Positions 1 through 7,717 of a stretch of 34,376 nucleotides of DNA are shown here, piece by piece. Below the pieces are notes generated by a model. That model had not been told where the DNA came from, searched no databases, and saw nothing but the letters and a program-made list of their open reading frames with translations. Position 1 is the stretch's first letter. The number at the start of each line of letters is the position of its first letter. The stretch is from JACKII01 sp963974445. Lineage in GTDB: Bacteria; Pseudomonadota; Alphaproteobacteria; Bin95. Where the stretch lies: the NCBI GenBank assembly GCA_963974445.1, contig CAXBDI010000034.1:1-34376 (forward strand). Direction: 5' to 3'. The position numbers and the translations under genes are program-made.

Positions 1-10
1 GGAATACACC

Positions 11-337
11 TTAGAAAAGCTGCCAACCTGTCCAAACGACCAGGACCACCTCTCTCCAGGCGCTCGATCTTTGCTTCCAGCAGTTCGTTGGTCCCATTGC
101 CCGGCAGGCGAATGCAAGCATTCGTCGAGAGGGTGTCATCTCGCCGATCTTTTCCCGCATGGCCTTCAATTCCCATTCTCTGTCGTCGTCAGGGCGAGTT
201 TTCAGGGACGCGGCGCCCGCCTCCAGAAAGCTGTCCCGCCAACGGCTGAGATCAGCGGCAGTCGTGCCGACCTCCCGGCTGACCAGTTCCAGGTCCTTGC
301 CACGCAAAATGCGCAAGCAACGAGTGGTGCTAACCAT
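11..337 (-). pseudogene. Decayed IS transposase OrfA (helix-turn-helix) remnant
   Basis: The N-terminal ~65 residues (ILRGKDLELVSREVGTTAAD, then LSRWRDSFLEAGAASL) match the helix-turn-helix transposase subunit that normally runs on as a coiled-coil with an ELLEAKIERLE motif. Here the frame is lost after REKIGEM. The missing motif is still readable in another frame at about 58-92 (NELLEAKIERLERGG), so a small indel has broken the gene. The partner integrase subunit, if any, lies beyond the left edge. Bases 338-559 hold no convincing gene, only overlapping shadow ORFs and a small inverted repeat (ccgact-ata-agtcgg, 427-441). The exact IS family is uncertain. Confidence 0.6.
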
Positions 338-559
338 GAATCAACGCTACCTGGGCGCCTGGCGCGAATGGCTAAGCCAACAGATGTGTATCGACGAGAC
401 GTTGGTTGTCCGAATGTGCGAAATGGCCGACTATAAGTCGGTTGACCATGCAATAACCCTGAAAATCCTGGCGTCACTCACCATGCTGGCATTTCTCACG
501 ATGGTATTATGGTGGATGTGCGCAATCGTATTTTTATCCCCAGGTCCTTAGGAACCGGT

Positions 560-1750
560 TTGAATAGTCGGCCGCCGACATCCCCAACCGAGGCCATTCG
601 CGCCCAGGCTATAGCGCTCGGCTTCGACGCGGTCGGCTTCGCGCCCGCGCGTAGCGAGGGGTCGACTCGGGCCAAGTTAGCTGAATACCTCAGCGCCGGT
701 AGACACGGCGATATGGGCTGGATGGCCACCACCGCGCACCGCCGCGCCGACCCGCGCCGGATGTGGCCGGAGGCGCGCTCGGCGGTAGTCCTGGGCCTGA
801 ACTATGGCCCGGAGGTGGACCCGTTCGAGGTCCTCGACCGGCCCCGCAATGCCGCGATCAGCGCCTACGCACAGACGGGCCGCGACTACCACGATGTGGT
901 GAAGAAGAAGCTGCGCCAACTGGCCCGCTGGATGGCGGAAACCTATGCCTGCGACGTCAAATTGTTCTGCGATACCGCGCCGCTGATGGAGAAACCGTTG
1001 GCACAGCGGGCCGGCGTCGGTTGGCAGGGCAAGCACTCGAACCTGGTCAGCCGCGAGCATGGCTCCTGGCTGTTTCTGGGGGAGGTGTTGACGACTCTCG
1101 ACCTGACCCCCGACCCACCGGAAGCCGACCATTGTGGCTCGTGCCGCAAGTGCCTCGATATATGCCCGACCGACGCCTTCTCCGCGCCATACCGGTTGGA
1201 TGCCCGGCGTTGCATCGCCTACCTGACCATCGAGCATCAAGGCCACATCCCGCGGGAATTCCGTCGCGCCATCGGCAACCGTGTCTTCGGCTGCGACGAC
1301 TGCCTGGCGGTCTGCCCGTGGAACAAATTCGCCGAAAAGGCCCGCGACGTGCAGATGCAGGCACGCCCAGAACTGAACGCCCCTGCCCTCTCCGAACTGG
1401 CGGCGCTCGACGACGCGGCGTTCCGACGGATGTTCGCCGGCTCCACCATCAAGCGGCTCGGCCGCGACCGGCTGATCCGCAATGTGTTGATCGCCATCGG
1501 CAACAGCGGCGCGCCGGATCTGGCTATTCATGCGGAGCCGCATCTGCGCGACCCCTCGCCCATTGTGAGAGCCACAGCAGTGTGGGCTCTGGCGCAACTG
1601 TTGCCGCCCGACGCGGTCCGCGCTCTGGCGGCAAATCATGCGCCCGACGAGCCCGATACGGACGTCAGCCGCGAGTGGGCTCTTGCGTGTGAGCACCAAG
1701 TCGGGGAAGACTGTAGCGAACCTGTTACAGAAACTGTCGAGGACGCCTGA
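560..1750 (+). CDS. queG: Epoxyqueuosine reductase QueG
   Basis: Cobalamin- and 4Fe-4S-dependent cytosolic enzyme that reduces epoxyqueuosine to queuosine, the last step of tRNA wobble-base Q synthesis. Visible are the active-site segment FCDTAPLMEKPLAQRAGVGW with its acidic residue, the ferredoxin motifs CGSCRKCLDICP and CDDCLAVCPW (two 4Fe-4S clusters), and a C-terminal HEAT-like stretch around LIRNVLIAIGNSGAPDL used for tRNA binding. I prefer the TTG at 560, preceded by AGGAA at 550-554; an in-frame GTG or ATG-type start at 509 would add 17 residues unlike the family. The product is about 396 aa, slightly longer than usual because of the C-terminal tail. The next gene starts 4 nt after the stop. 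Confidence 0.93.
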   Translation: MNSRPPTSPTEAIRAQAIALGFDAVGFAPARSEGSTRAKLAEYLSAGRHGDMGWMATTAHRRADPRRMWPEARSAVVLGLNYGPEVDPFEVLDRPRNAAISAYAQTGRDYHDVVKKKLRQLARWMAETYACDVKLFCDTAPLMEKPLAQRAGVGWQGKHSNLVSREHGSWLFLGEVLTTLDLTPDPPEADHCGSCRKCLDICPTDAFSAPYRLDARRCIAYLTIEHQGHIPREFRRAIGNRVFGCDDCLAVCPWNKFAEKARDVQMQARPELNAPALSELAALDDAAFRRMFAGSTIKRLGRDRLIRNVLIAIGNSGAPDLAIHAEPHLRDPSPIVRATAVWALAQLLPPDAVRALAANHAPDEPDTDVSREWALACEHQVGEDCSEPVTETVEDA

Positions 1751-1754
1751 GGCC

Positions 1755-2831
1755 ATGGCTGGTACCGGTCAAATATCGTCTACCCTGCAAACCGACGAGG
1801 TGCTGGAGCAGCACAAGTTTCCCGAGGATCGGCTGGAAGACTTCATGGCCGAACACGTGGAGGGCTTCACCCGGCCCTTGACCATCGGCCAGTTCCGCGG
1901 CGGCATGTCGAACCCGACCTTCATGCTGCAGGACGGCGCCGGCACGCGCTATGTCATGCGCAAGAAGCCGCCGGGCAAGCTGCTGCCGTCGGCGCATGCG
2001 GTTGACCGCGAATACCGGGTGATCTCGGCGCTGGCCGGTACCGATGTGCCGGCGGCCAAGACCTATGTGCTGTGCGAGGACGAAAGCGTCATCGGTCATA
2101 TGTTCTATATCATGGAGCATGTGGAGGGGCGGGTGATCCGCGATTTCTCGATCCCTGGCGTAACGCCGAAGGTGCGCTTCGCCCATTGGGATGTCATGGG
2201 CGAGACCATGGCGAAGCTGCACAATGTCGACTACCGCGCCGTCGGCCTGGAGGGCTATGGCCGCGTCGGTGGCTATATGGCTCGGCAGGTCAAGCGCTGG
2301 TCCAGCCAGTACGAGGCCAGCAAGACCGACGAGCTGCGCGAGATGGACAATCTGATCGAGTGGCTCAACGAAAACATGCCAGAAGACGACGAGACCACCA
2401 TCGTTCACGGCGACTTCCGCATGGAGAACCTGATCTACCATCCGGACCGGCCGGAGGTGCTGGCGGTGATCGATTGGGAGTTGGGCACGCTGGGCAACCC
2501 GCTATCTGACCTCGCCTACAACTGCCTGACGTATCACTACGGCGACCCGACCCGGGCCGACATCACGGATATGGACTTGGAGGCAGAGGGAATCCCAACC
2601 GAGGAGCAATACGTCGCCAAGTATTGCGAGCGCACTGGGCGTTCCGGCATTCCCGGCTGGAACTTCTATCTGGTGCTGTCGCTGTTCCGGCTCGCGGCGA
2701 TCAGCCAGGGGGTCTACAAGCGCGGTCTGGACGGCAACGCCTCCAGCCCCGACGCCATTGAGCGCGGCAAGAACGCGCGACGTCTGGCCGAGATCGGCTG
2801 GCACTTGGTTCACACCCGCGGCGTCGGGTGA
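1755..2831 (+). CDS. Phosphotransferase family protein (APH / ACAD10-N-like)
   Basis: Protein of 358 aa with the aminoglycoside-phosphotransferase/choline-kinase fold. The nucleotide-binding strand is seen as YVMRKKPPGKLLPSAHAVDR. The catalytic Brenner motif is IVHGDFRMENLIYHP and the Mg-binding DFG-like motif is VIDWELGTLGNPLSDLAY. Members of this subfamily often sit beside acyl-CoA dehydrogenases and correspond to the kinase part of eukaryotic ACAD10/11, which phosphorylates 4-hydroxyacyl-CoA; that substrate is only an inference here. The ATG at 1755 follows a TGAGG site overlapping the queG stop. The preceding in-frame start at 1638 lies inside queG and is rejected. The stop overlaps the region just before the SMP-30 start, so the three genes look like one operon. 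Confidence 0.88.
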   Translation: MAGTGQISSTLQTDEVLEQHKFPEDRLEDFMAEHVEGFTRPLTIGQFRGGMSNPTFMLQDGAGTRYVMRKKPPGKLLPSAHAVDREYRVISALAGTDVPAAKTYVLCEDESVIGHMFYIMEHVEGRVIRDFSIPGVTPKVRFAHWDVMGETMAKLHNVDYRAVGLEGYGRVGGYMARQVKRWSSQYEASKTDELREMDNLIEWLNENMPEDDETTIVHGDFRMENLIYHPDRPEVLAVIDWELGTLGNPLSDLAYNCLTYHYGDPTRADITDMDLEAEGIPTEEQYVAKYCERTGRSGIPGWNFYLVLSLFRLAAISQGVYKRGLDGNASSPDAIERGKNARRLAEIGWHLVHTRGVG

Positions 2832-2842
2832 GGATTTATCCG

Positions 2843-3700
2843 ATGAAGCAACTTGCAACTGGCTACGGCCTGGTCGAAGGGCCGGTGTGGCACTCCGAAC
2901 TCGGACTGCTCTATAGCGACGTGCCGAACGGCGGCGTGTTTCGGCTGGCGAAGGACGGCAGCCTCAGCCAGCAGGTGCCGAAGCGACGCGGCATTGGCGG
3001 CATGGCGCTGCACGCAGACGGCGGCCTGATCATGGGCGGGCGGGATATCGTCGCCAGCGACATCGATGGCACCAATATGAGCGTGCTGCTGGCCGGGGCC
3101 GACACCGAGGCCGGCGTCGGTTTCAACGATCTGACCACCGATAGCGCCGGGCGCATCTATGTCGGCGACCTGGGTTTTCGGGTGTTCGGCGGCGGCGAGC
3201 CGAAACCGGGCTTTCTGCACGTGATAGACCTGGATGGCAGCGACCGCGTCATCTCCGACGGCATCATGCTGACCAACGGTCTCGGCTTCTCGCCGGACGG
3301 CAAGCGCCTCTACCACTCGGATGCGCGATCCGATGTGGTGCGGGTCTATGATGTGCTGGCGGATGGCTCGGTCAGTGGCTGGACGCCGTTCGCCGAGATC
3401 TCGGCTGGCGAAACACCGGACGGCCTGGCCGTTGCGGCGGATGGCTCGGTCTAGGTCGCGCTGGCCCATGGCGCCGCCGTCGCGGTCTATGAGCCGGACG
3501 GCAGTTTGCGCGAGCGGGTGCCCGTGCCCTTGCCGATGGTCACCAGCGTTTGCTTCGGCGGCGACGATTTGCAGGACCTCTATGTTGTCACCGGCAGCCG
3601 TGGCGGCCCAACTGAGAACTGCGGCAGCGTCTTCGTTATGCGCGCGCCTGTGGCGGGCTTGCCGGTCGCGCCGGCACGGGTGAGACGCCTCCAATCATAG
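2843..3700 (+). pseudogene. SMP-30/gluconolactonase family protein, interrupted by an in-frame TAG
   Basis: Six-bladed beta-propeller lactonase family. The metal ligands are visible in the first fragment: Glu in VEGPVW, Asn in LTNGLGFSPDG and Asp in ETPDGLAV. A TAG at 3452-3454 ends the first part after 203 residues (ADGSV-stop-VALAHG). The same frame then stays open to 3700 and encodes the expected last blades (VTSVCFGGDDLQDLYVVTGS). Homologues usually have Trp here (VWVA), so a TGG-to-TAG change is the simplest cause. The ATG at 2843 has GTGAGGA upstream; an alternative GTG at 2828 overlaps the kinase stop. Full length would be about 285 aa including the stop, normal for the family. A sequencing error or stop read-through is possible. 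Confidence 0.82.
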
Positions 3701-3716
3701 ATATACGGCCCGCAAC

Positions 3717-3759
3717 GAGGGAGAGGGGTGGTGGTGCGTTCTGGGCGCCCTTCTCCCTC
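3717..3759 (+). terminator. Putative hairpin terminator after the queG operon
   Basis: Inverted repeat gagggaga (3717-3724) / tctccctc (3752-3759), extended by ggg/ccc with a one-base bulge. It lies just after the SMP-30 stop and between convergent genes. There is no good T-run, so it may be a dispersed hairpin repeat instead. Confidence 0.4.
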
Positions 3760-3828
3760 ATCGCGGAACCGATCCGAAGGGTCCGGCGACCGGCGCAAAG
3801 CGCGGTCAGCCGGCCCTATGGCATTTCG

Positions 3829-4317
3829 TTATTTGTCCTTCTTGTCGCGGCCGCGATGATCGTCATCGTCATCGTCGCCGTGCCTGCCGTGATGGCCGCG
3901 GCCCATCTCGTCGCCTTCGATCACGCCATCATCGTTGCGGTCCATACGCTCGAACATCTGCGAGATGCGGCCACCCATCTCATCTTTAGAGATGGCGCCG
4001 TCGCCGTTGGTGTCGTGCTTCGCGAAACGGGCCATCATCATCTGGCGGCGGAAATCTTCCATCAGCGCCCGATATTCATCGGCGTTCAGGCTGCCATTCT
4101 TGTCGGCATCGAACTTGGCGAACTGCGCGTCGCGGAAGCCGTCGGCCTCGGCGCGCGTGATCTTGCCGTCGCCGTTGGTATCGACCATCGACAGCATGAC
4201 GCCCATACGGCCGCCGCCGCCCTCGTGCATTTTGCCGGCGACCGCTGCGCCGCTGAGGCCGCCAAGGGCGATGGCGCCGCCGATGGAGGCGATCAGGATT
4301 TTGAAACGGGTTTGCAT
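3829..4317 (-). CDS. Secreted EF-hand calcium-binding protein with poly-Asp/His tail
   Basis: Protein of 162 aa. Residues 1-27 form a signal peptide (ILIASIGGAIALGGLSGAAVA). Four canonical EF-hand loops follow at residues 46-57 (DTNGDGKITRAE), 70-81 (DADKNGSLNADE), 102-113 (DTNGDGAISKDE) and 126-137 (DRNDDGVIEGDE). The C-terminus is rich in His, six consecutive Asp and Lys. It is probably a periplasmic Ca2+-binding or buffering protein. The ATG at 4317 is chosen because the signal peptide begins there and a GGAG lies 11 nt upstream; an in-frame start at 4473 would put 52 unrelated residues first. It is divergent from the response regulator/kinase pair, which suggests it is their target. Its function beyond cation binding is unknown. 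Confidence 0.88.
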   Translation of the reverse strand: MQTRFKILIASIGGAIALGGLSGAAVAGKMHEGGGGRMGVMLSMVDTNGDGKITRAEADGFRDAQFAKFDADKNGSLNADEYRALMEDFRRQMMMARFAKHDTNGDGAISKDEMGGRISQMFERMDRNDDGVIEGDEMGRGHHGRHGDDDDDDHRGRDKKDK

Positions 4318-4468
4318 GGTGTCTTTGTCTCCAGTTAAACTCTGGTGTCGGTCGGTTCGAAGCGGCGAGGTGCCGTTCGATGCTTCCGAATTTGGGCGCC
4401 GCTTGTCGCAGAACAATCCCCGAAGATCGGCGAAATGGTCAGCAGATGTCGCGGAGCCCGGCATCTGA

Positions 4469-4483
4469 TACAAACGGTTACAA
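4469..4483 (+). promoter_or_regulatory. Tandem TACAA boxes, candidate response-regulator site
   Basis: Two TACAA boxes start at 4469 and 4479, exactly 10 bp apart, in the 212-nt gap between the EF-hand gene and the response regulator. Direct repeats one helical turn apart are typical of OmpR-family dimer sites. Binding by the adjacent regulator is inferred. Confidence 0.4.
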
Positions 4484-4529
4484 TTTTCGCAGGCATCGCC
4501 GCCGAAGCCATGGCAATCTCCGCTGCATC

Positions 4530-5249
4530 ATGAGTGACGAGCCCCATATCCTGGTCGTGGACGACCATCGAGACATTCGCGACGCACTGGCCAAGTACCT
4601 AGTGAAGAACGGCTATCGCGTCAGCCAGGCGGAGAGTGCCGCGGCGGCGCGCCGGGTGCTGCGCGATGCGGCGGTCGATTTGGCGGTATTGGATATCATG
4701 ATGCCAGGCGAAGACGGGCTGTCACTCACCCGCGACTTGCGGGCGAACGGGTCACTGCCGATCATCCTGCTGACCGCGGTCGCCGAGGAAACTGACCGCA
4801 TCGTCGGGCTGGAGATGGGCGCGGACGATTATTTGACCAAACCCTTCAACCCCAGGGAGTTACTGGCCCGGATCAAGGCGGTGCTGCGGCGCGCGCAGGC
4901 GCTGCCCGCCCAGCCTTTGGCAACCGGTGGCGAGCGCCTGCGCTTTGGCCCATGGGTCGCCGATCCGGCTGCGATGGAGGTGGTCGGCGAAAACGGCGAG
5001 GCGCTTGCTCTCAGCACGGCGGAGTTTCGCCTGTTGTTGGTGTTCCTGACCCGTCCGCAACGGGTGCTGACTCGTGATCAGTTGCTCGATCTGACTCAGG
5101 GCCGAGCCGCCGCCGCCTTTGACCGGTCCATCGATAATCTGGTCAGCCGCCTGCGCCGCAAAATCGAGCCCGACCCGAAAAACCCGACGATCATCAAGAC
5201 CCATTGGGGCGGCGGCTACGCCATCGCAGTTCCGGTCGAGCTGGCTTAG
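4530..5249 (+). CDS. OmpR-family two-component response regulator
   Basis: Protein of 239 aa. The receiver domain covers residues ~6-120: acidic pocket D11/D12, phospho-acceptor D55 in LDIMMPGEDG, T82 and K104 in LTKPF. A winged-helix DNA-binding domain fills residues ~140-235 (FRLLLVFLTRPQRVLTRDQL, ending SRLRRKIEPDPKNP and THWGGGYAI). The ATG at 4530 starts directly at the receiver (MSDEPHILVVDDH); the upstream in-frame start at 4380 adds 50 non-family residues. The kinase gene begins 1 nt after the stop, so the two are co-transcribed. The divergent EF-hand gene and the acidic kinase sensor point to a cation or envelope signal, by inference. Confidence 0.93.
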   Translation: MSDEPHILVVDDHRDIRDALAKYLVKNGYRVSQAESAAAARRVLRDAAVDLAVLDIMMPGEDGLSLTRDLRANGSLPIILLTAVAEETDRIVGLEMGADDYLTKPFNPRELLARIKAVLRRAQALPAQPLATGGERLRFGPWVADPAAMEVVGENGEALALSTAEFRLLLVFLTRPQRVLTRDQLLDLTQGRAAAAFDRSIDNLVSRLRRKIEPDPKNPTIIKTHWGGGYAIAVPVELA

Positions 5250-5250
5250 G

Positions 5251-6621
5251 ATGCGGTGGCTGAAACGCCTTCACCCGTGGCCGCGCGGCCTGGCGGGCCA
5301 GTTGATGCTGGGGCTGATCCTGGTGCTGTTGATCGCCCAAGCGACGGTCGTCGGTATTGCCATGCGCGAACGGCGCGACCGATTCGAGCGCGAGGGCGGA
5401 CGGGCCGTCGTGCAGCGCCTCGCCATCATGGCAAGGCTGCTGGAGGCGACGCCGCAGCGCCTGCATGCGCAAATGCTGCGCGTCGCCAGCAGCGGCGGCA
5501 TGCGCTTTCAGATCCGCTCCCGCCCCCCCGGCCTGCCGCCCTCACCTTTTCTGGAGGAGTGGCTGGCGCCGCACATGCGCGCCATGGGCCTGACCGGCAG
5601 CGTCGTGTTCCAACTGCGGCAGGGCGACGAAGTTGGCGATGATGACGATGATGACGATGAAAAGGCCACCAGCAACCGGCCCCAACGCACCGGCGAGGGC
5701 GGCCTGATTGCCGTGCCACTGCGCGGGTCTGATGGAGACGAATGGCTAACGCTGGTCGCTCGCCGCCGTGGCGCGCCGCCATGGCCGCACTATGCGTTTG
5801 CCTCCTTCCTGATCGCCGGGCTGGGTAGCGCCATCGTCGTGCTGTTGCTGGTGCGCCGGGCGATGCGGCCGTTGCACGCGCTATCCGCCGCAGCCGAGAA
5901 GCTGGGGCGCGGCGAGACGGTGCCGCCATTGGCCGAGCGCGGACCGCTGGACATCCGGCAGACCACAGCCGCCTTCAACCAAATGCAGGACCGGCTGCAA
6001 CGCTTCGTCAGCGACCGCACCCGTATGCTTGCCGCGATCAGCCACGACCTACGCTCGCCCATCACCGCGTTACGCCTGCGCGCGGAATTGGTGGATCAAG
6101 ACGACCTGCGCGAGCGCATCGTCGCTTCCCTGGATGAAATGCAACAGATGGTCGAGGCTATCCTCGCCTTCGCCCGCCAAGAAGCCATGGTAGAGCCTAC
6201 GGAAACCGTCGATCTGGCCGCCCTGGGCAAAGCCATCGTTGCGGAACGGGCCGAAATGGGCCAGCCGGTGGAGTGGCTTGGCGGCGACGCCCGACTCTAT
6301 CCCTGCCGGCCCAAAGCCCTGAAACGGGCGCTAGGCAATCTGATCGACAACGCGGTACGCTATGGCGAACGGGCGCGAGTATCGCTGGAGCCGGACGGTT
6401 TCGTGGTCGAGGACGATGGACCCGGCATTCCCGAAGACCGGCTGGAGCACGTATTCGAGCCGTTCGCCCGGCTGGAGGAATCCCGGAATATTGATACGGG
6501 CGGCACGGGCTTGGGCCTGTCGATCGCCCGCTCCATCGCCCGTGGCCACGGCGGCGACGTGATCCTGGGCAATCGTTCCGATGGTCAAGGTATCGTCGCC
6601 ACGCTGCGCTTGGCGAAATAG
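5251..6621 (+). CDS. Sensor histidine kinase with poly-Asp periplasmic sensor
   Basis: Protein of 456 aa. TM1 is at about residues 14-36 (LAGQLMLGLILVLLIAQATV). A periplasmic domain of ~150 residues follows and TM2 is FASFLIAGLGSAIVVLLLV. Then come a HAMP region, HisKA with H265 (AAISHDLRSPITALRLRAEL) and HATPase_c with the N box (GNLIDNAVRYG), G1 (DDGPGIP), F box (FEPFARL) and G2 (GGTGLGLSIA). The sensor domain has seven consecutive Asp then Glu at residues 130-137, flanked by charged residues. This is a plausible divalent- or polycation-binding patch, as seen in acidic sensors of the PhoQ type, though no homology is claimed. The gene lies 1 nt after the regulator and ends at a strong hairpin. 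Confidence 0.92.
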   Translation: MRWLKRLHPWPRGLAGQLMLGLILVLLIAQATVVGIAMRERRDRFEREGGRAVVQRLAIMARLLEATPQRLHAQMLRVASSGGMRFQIRSRPPGLPPSPFLEEWLAPHMRAMGLTGSVVFQLRQGDEVGDDDDDDDEKATSNRPQRTGEGGLIAVPLRGSDGDEWLTLVARRRGAPPWPHYAFASFLIAGLGSAIVVLLLVRRAMRPLHALSAAAEKLGRGETVPPLAERGPLDIRQTTAAFNQMQDRLQRFVSDRTRMLAAISHDLRSPITALRLRAELVDQDDLRERIVASLDEMQQMVEAILAFARQEAMVEPTETVDLAALGKAIVAERAEMGQPVEWLGGDARLYPCRPKALKRALGNLIDNAVRYGERARVSLEPDGFVVEDDGPGIPEDRLEHVFEPFARLEESRNIDTGGTGLGLSIARSIARGHGGDVILGNRSDGQGIVATLRLAK

Positions 6622-6624
6622 CAA

Positions 6625-6660
6625 AACGCCCGGCCAATCAGAGACAATTGGCCGGGCGTT
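6625..6660. terminator. Bidirectional hairpin terminator
   Basis: Perfect 14-bp inverted repeat, aacgcccggccaat (6625-6638) and its complement at 6647-6660, with an 8-nt loop. It sits 3 nt after the kinase stop and between convergent genes. On the minus strand the stem is followed by TTTT, so it best terminates the PEP-CTERM-like gene; on the plus strand it follows the kinase but lacks a T-run. Confidence 0.75.
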
Positions 6661-6723
6661 CAGCAATCTATTTGGAGCGATATTCGGTCCGTTAGGTCGG
6701 ACACCGCGCCTAGGCGAGTTAAC

Positions 6724-7374
6724 CTATATTAGACGGCGCCGGCGAGCGATCCCGAAAGCGGCCGCAACTGCACCGATCATCAGGATGGGAGCCGGGATCG
6801 GTATAGCGGTCGGACCCGGGCCGCCTGCGCTTTTCCAGAAGCTGACATGGGAAATATCGGGGTTTTTACCGCCATTGTTCAGCAGCAAATTGACGGTCGT
6901 AGCGGATCCGGATGTATCGCCGTTCAGCAGGTACAGCACAAAACCAGTGCTCGCCTTGACAGTCAAAGCGCGCAGGGTCTCGGTGCCGCCATAAACCCAG
7001 TCGAAAGACTTGCCGTTGGTGATATTGCCCGGCGTGAACGTAAAGTCACTGCCGGTGGATTCGAGACCAGTAGCAACTGACATCAGGTTCAGATAGCCGC
7101 CAGTGACGAAGTTGTAAGCAGCCTCGACATCCGGCTCCTTATCGTTTCCGCTTGCACCGATCGTGAAACTACCGCCCGTAAACTGGGTTGCATCGAGCCC
7201 GGTCAGCACGTCACCGCTAAATACCGAACACGGCGACGTCGCGCTGGACAAGCACGGCTTGTCAGTCGCGGGCACGGGCGCGCTCATCGCTGCCTGCGGG
7301 GCTGCCAACAGGGCGACAGCAGAGATAACGCCCAGCACTCCGACGACTTTGAAACGTGACTTCATTGACAACAC
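6724..7374 (-). CDS. PEP-CTERM-like exosortase-sorted surface protein
   Basis: Protein of about 213-216 aa. It has an N-terminal signal peptide (VVGVLGVISAVALLAAPQAA), a Gly/Ser/Thr-rich middle with few charges, and a C-terminal tripartite signal: a Pro motif (AIPIPAP), a hydrophobic helix (ILMIGAVAAAFGIA) and the basic tail RRRR. This is the architecture of exosortase substrates (PEP-CTERM/VPLPA-CTERM), which are processed and exported to the surface or matrix. Two Cys lie near the mature N-terminus (KPCLSSATSPCSVF). A GTG at 7374 with GGGAG 4 nt upstream and an ATG at 7365 are both possible starts. No exosortase gene is in this window. The ligand or role of the mature domain is unknown. Confidence 0.8.
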   Translation of the reverse strand: MLSMKSRFKVVGVLGVISAVALLAAPQAAMSAPVPATDKPCLSSATSPCSVFSGDVLTGLDATQFTGGSFTIGASGNDKEPDVEAAYNFVTGGYLNLMSVATGLESTGSDFTFTPGNITNGKSFDWVYGGTETLRALTVKASTGFVLYLLNGDTSGSATTVNLLLNNGGKNPDISHVSFWKSAGGPGPTAIPIPAPILMIGAVAAAFGIARRRRLI

Positions 7375-7378
7375 TTTT

Positions 7379-7394
7379 CTCCCAAATTTGGGAG
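7379..7394. promoter_or_regulatory. 16-bp perfect palindrome over the ribosome-binding site of the PEP-CTERM-like gene
   Basis: The sequence ctcccaaatttgggag (7379-7394) is its own reverse complement and contains the GGGAG Shine-Dalgarno of the minus-strand gene. It could be an operator or an RNA hairpin masking the ribosome site. The function is inferred. Confidence 0.45.
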
Positions 7395-7462
7395 GCGCCC
7401 GAACTTGCCGGCGCGCCTCACTTGTTTATTATGTCCCTAGCTCACATAGCTAAGCACGCGGA

Positions 7463-7485
7463 AATGCCTACAACTTTTAGGCATT
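7463..7485. promoter_or_regulatory. 8-bp inverted repeat in the 343-nt divergent intergenic region
   Basis: aatgccta (7463-7470) and taggcatt (7478-7485) with a 7-nt spacer, ~90 nt upstream of the PEP-CTERM-like start. The whole gap 7375-7717 carries no credible gene; it is AT-richer than its surroundings and serves two divergent genes. Operator role inferred. Confidence 0.4.
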
Positions 7486-7605
7486 CCGAATTGCATATAC
7501 CATAATAGGCTTTTAAATTTGCTGCAATAGCAGATGTGTGCCTCAATCGGCCTAAGCCATCGTCGTACAACATTCAATATCTTCAGATATCGCTCGCCGT
7601 GTAAG

Positions 7606-7621
7606 CAGGATACAAATCCTG
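7606..7621. promoter_or_regulatory. Inverted repeat upstream of the acyl-CoA dehydrogenase gene
   Basis: caggat-acaa-atcctg at 7606-7621, ~97 nt before the acyl-CoA dehydrogenase ATG. Its size and symmetry suit a dimeric repressor site. No regulator gene is adjacent, so the call is tentative. Confidence 0.3.
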
Positions 7622-7717
7622 TAGGTTATTGGACAAGTTTTGGCGACAGAGCGAGAGAAGAACGGTACGGTTCTCGCACTAGTTCTATCGTATCGACCGC
7701 AATCAGAGACCTCACCC

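Noticed and set aside
159..551. Long plus-strand ORFs over the transposase remnant
   Set aside because: They lie opposite the recognisable minus-strand transposase and show no domain.
677..1756. 359-codon minus-strand ORF over queG
   Set aside because: Shadow of a high-GC gene; queG has all its motifs in the other strand.
1725..2441. Minus-strand ORF over the phosphotransferase gene
   Set aside because: Antisense to conserved APH motifs, no signature of its own.
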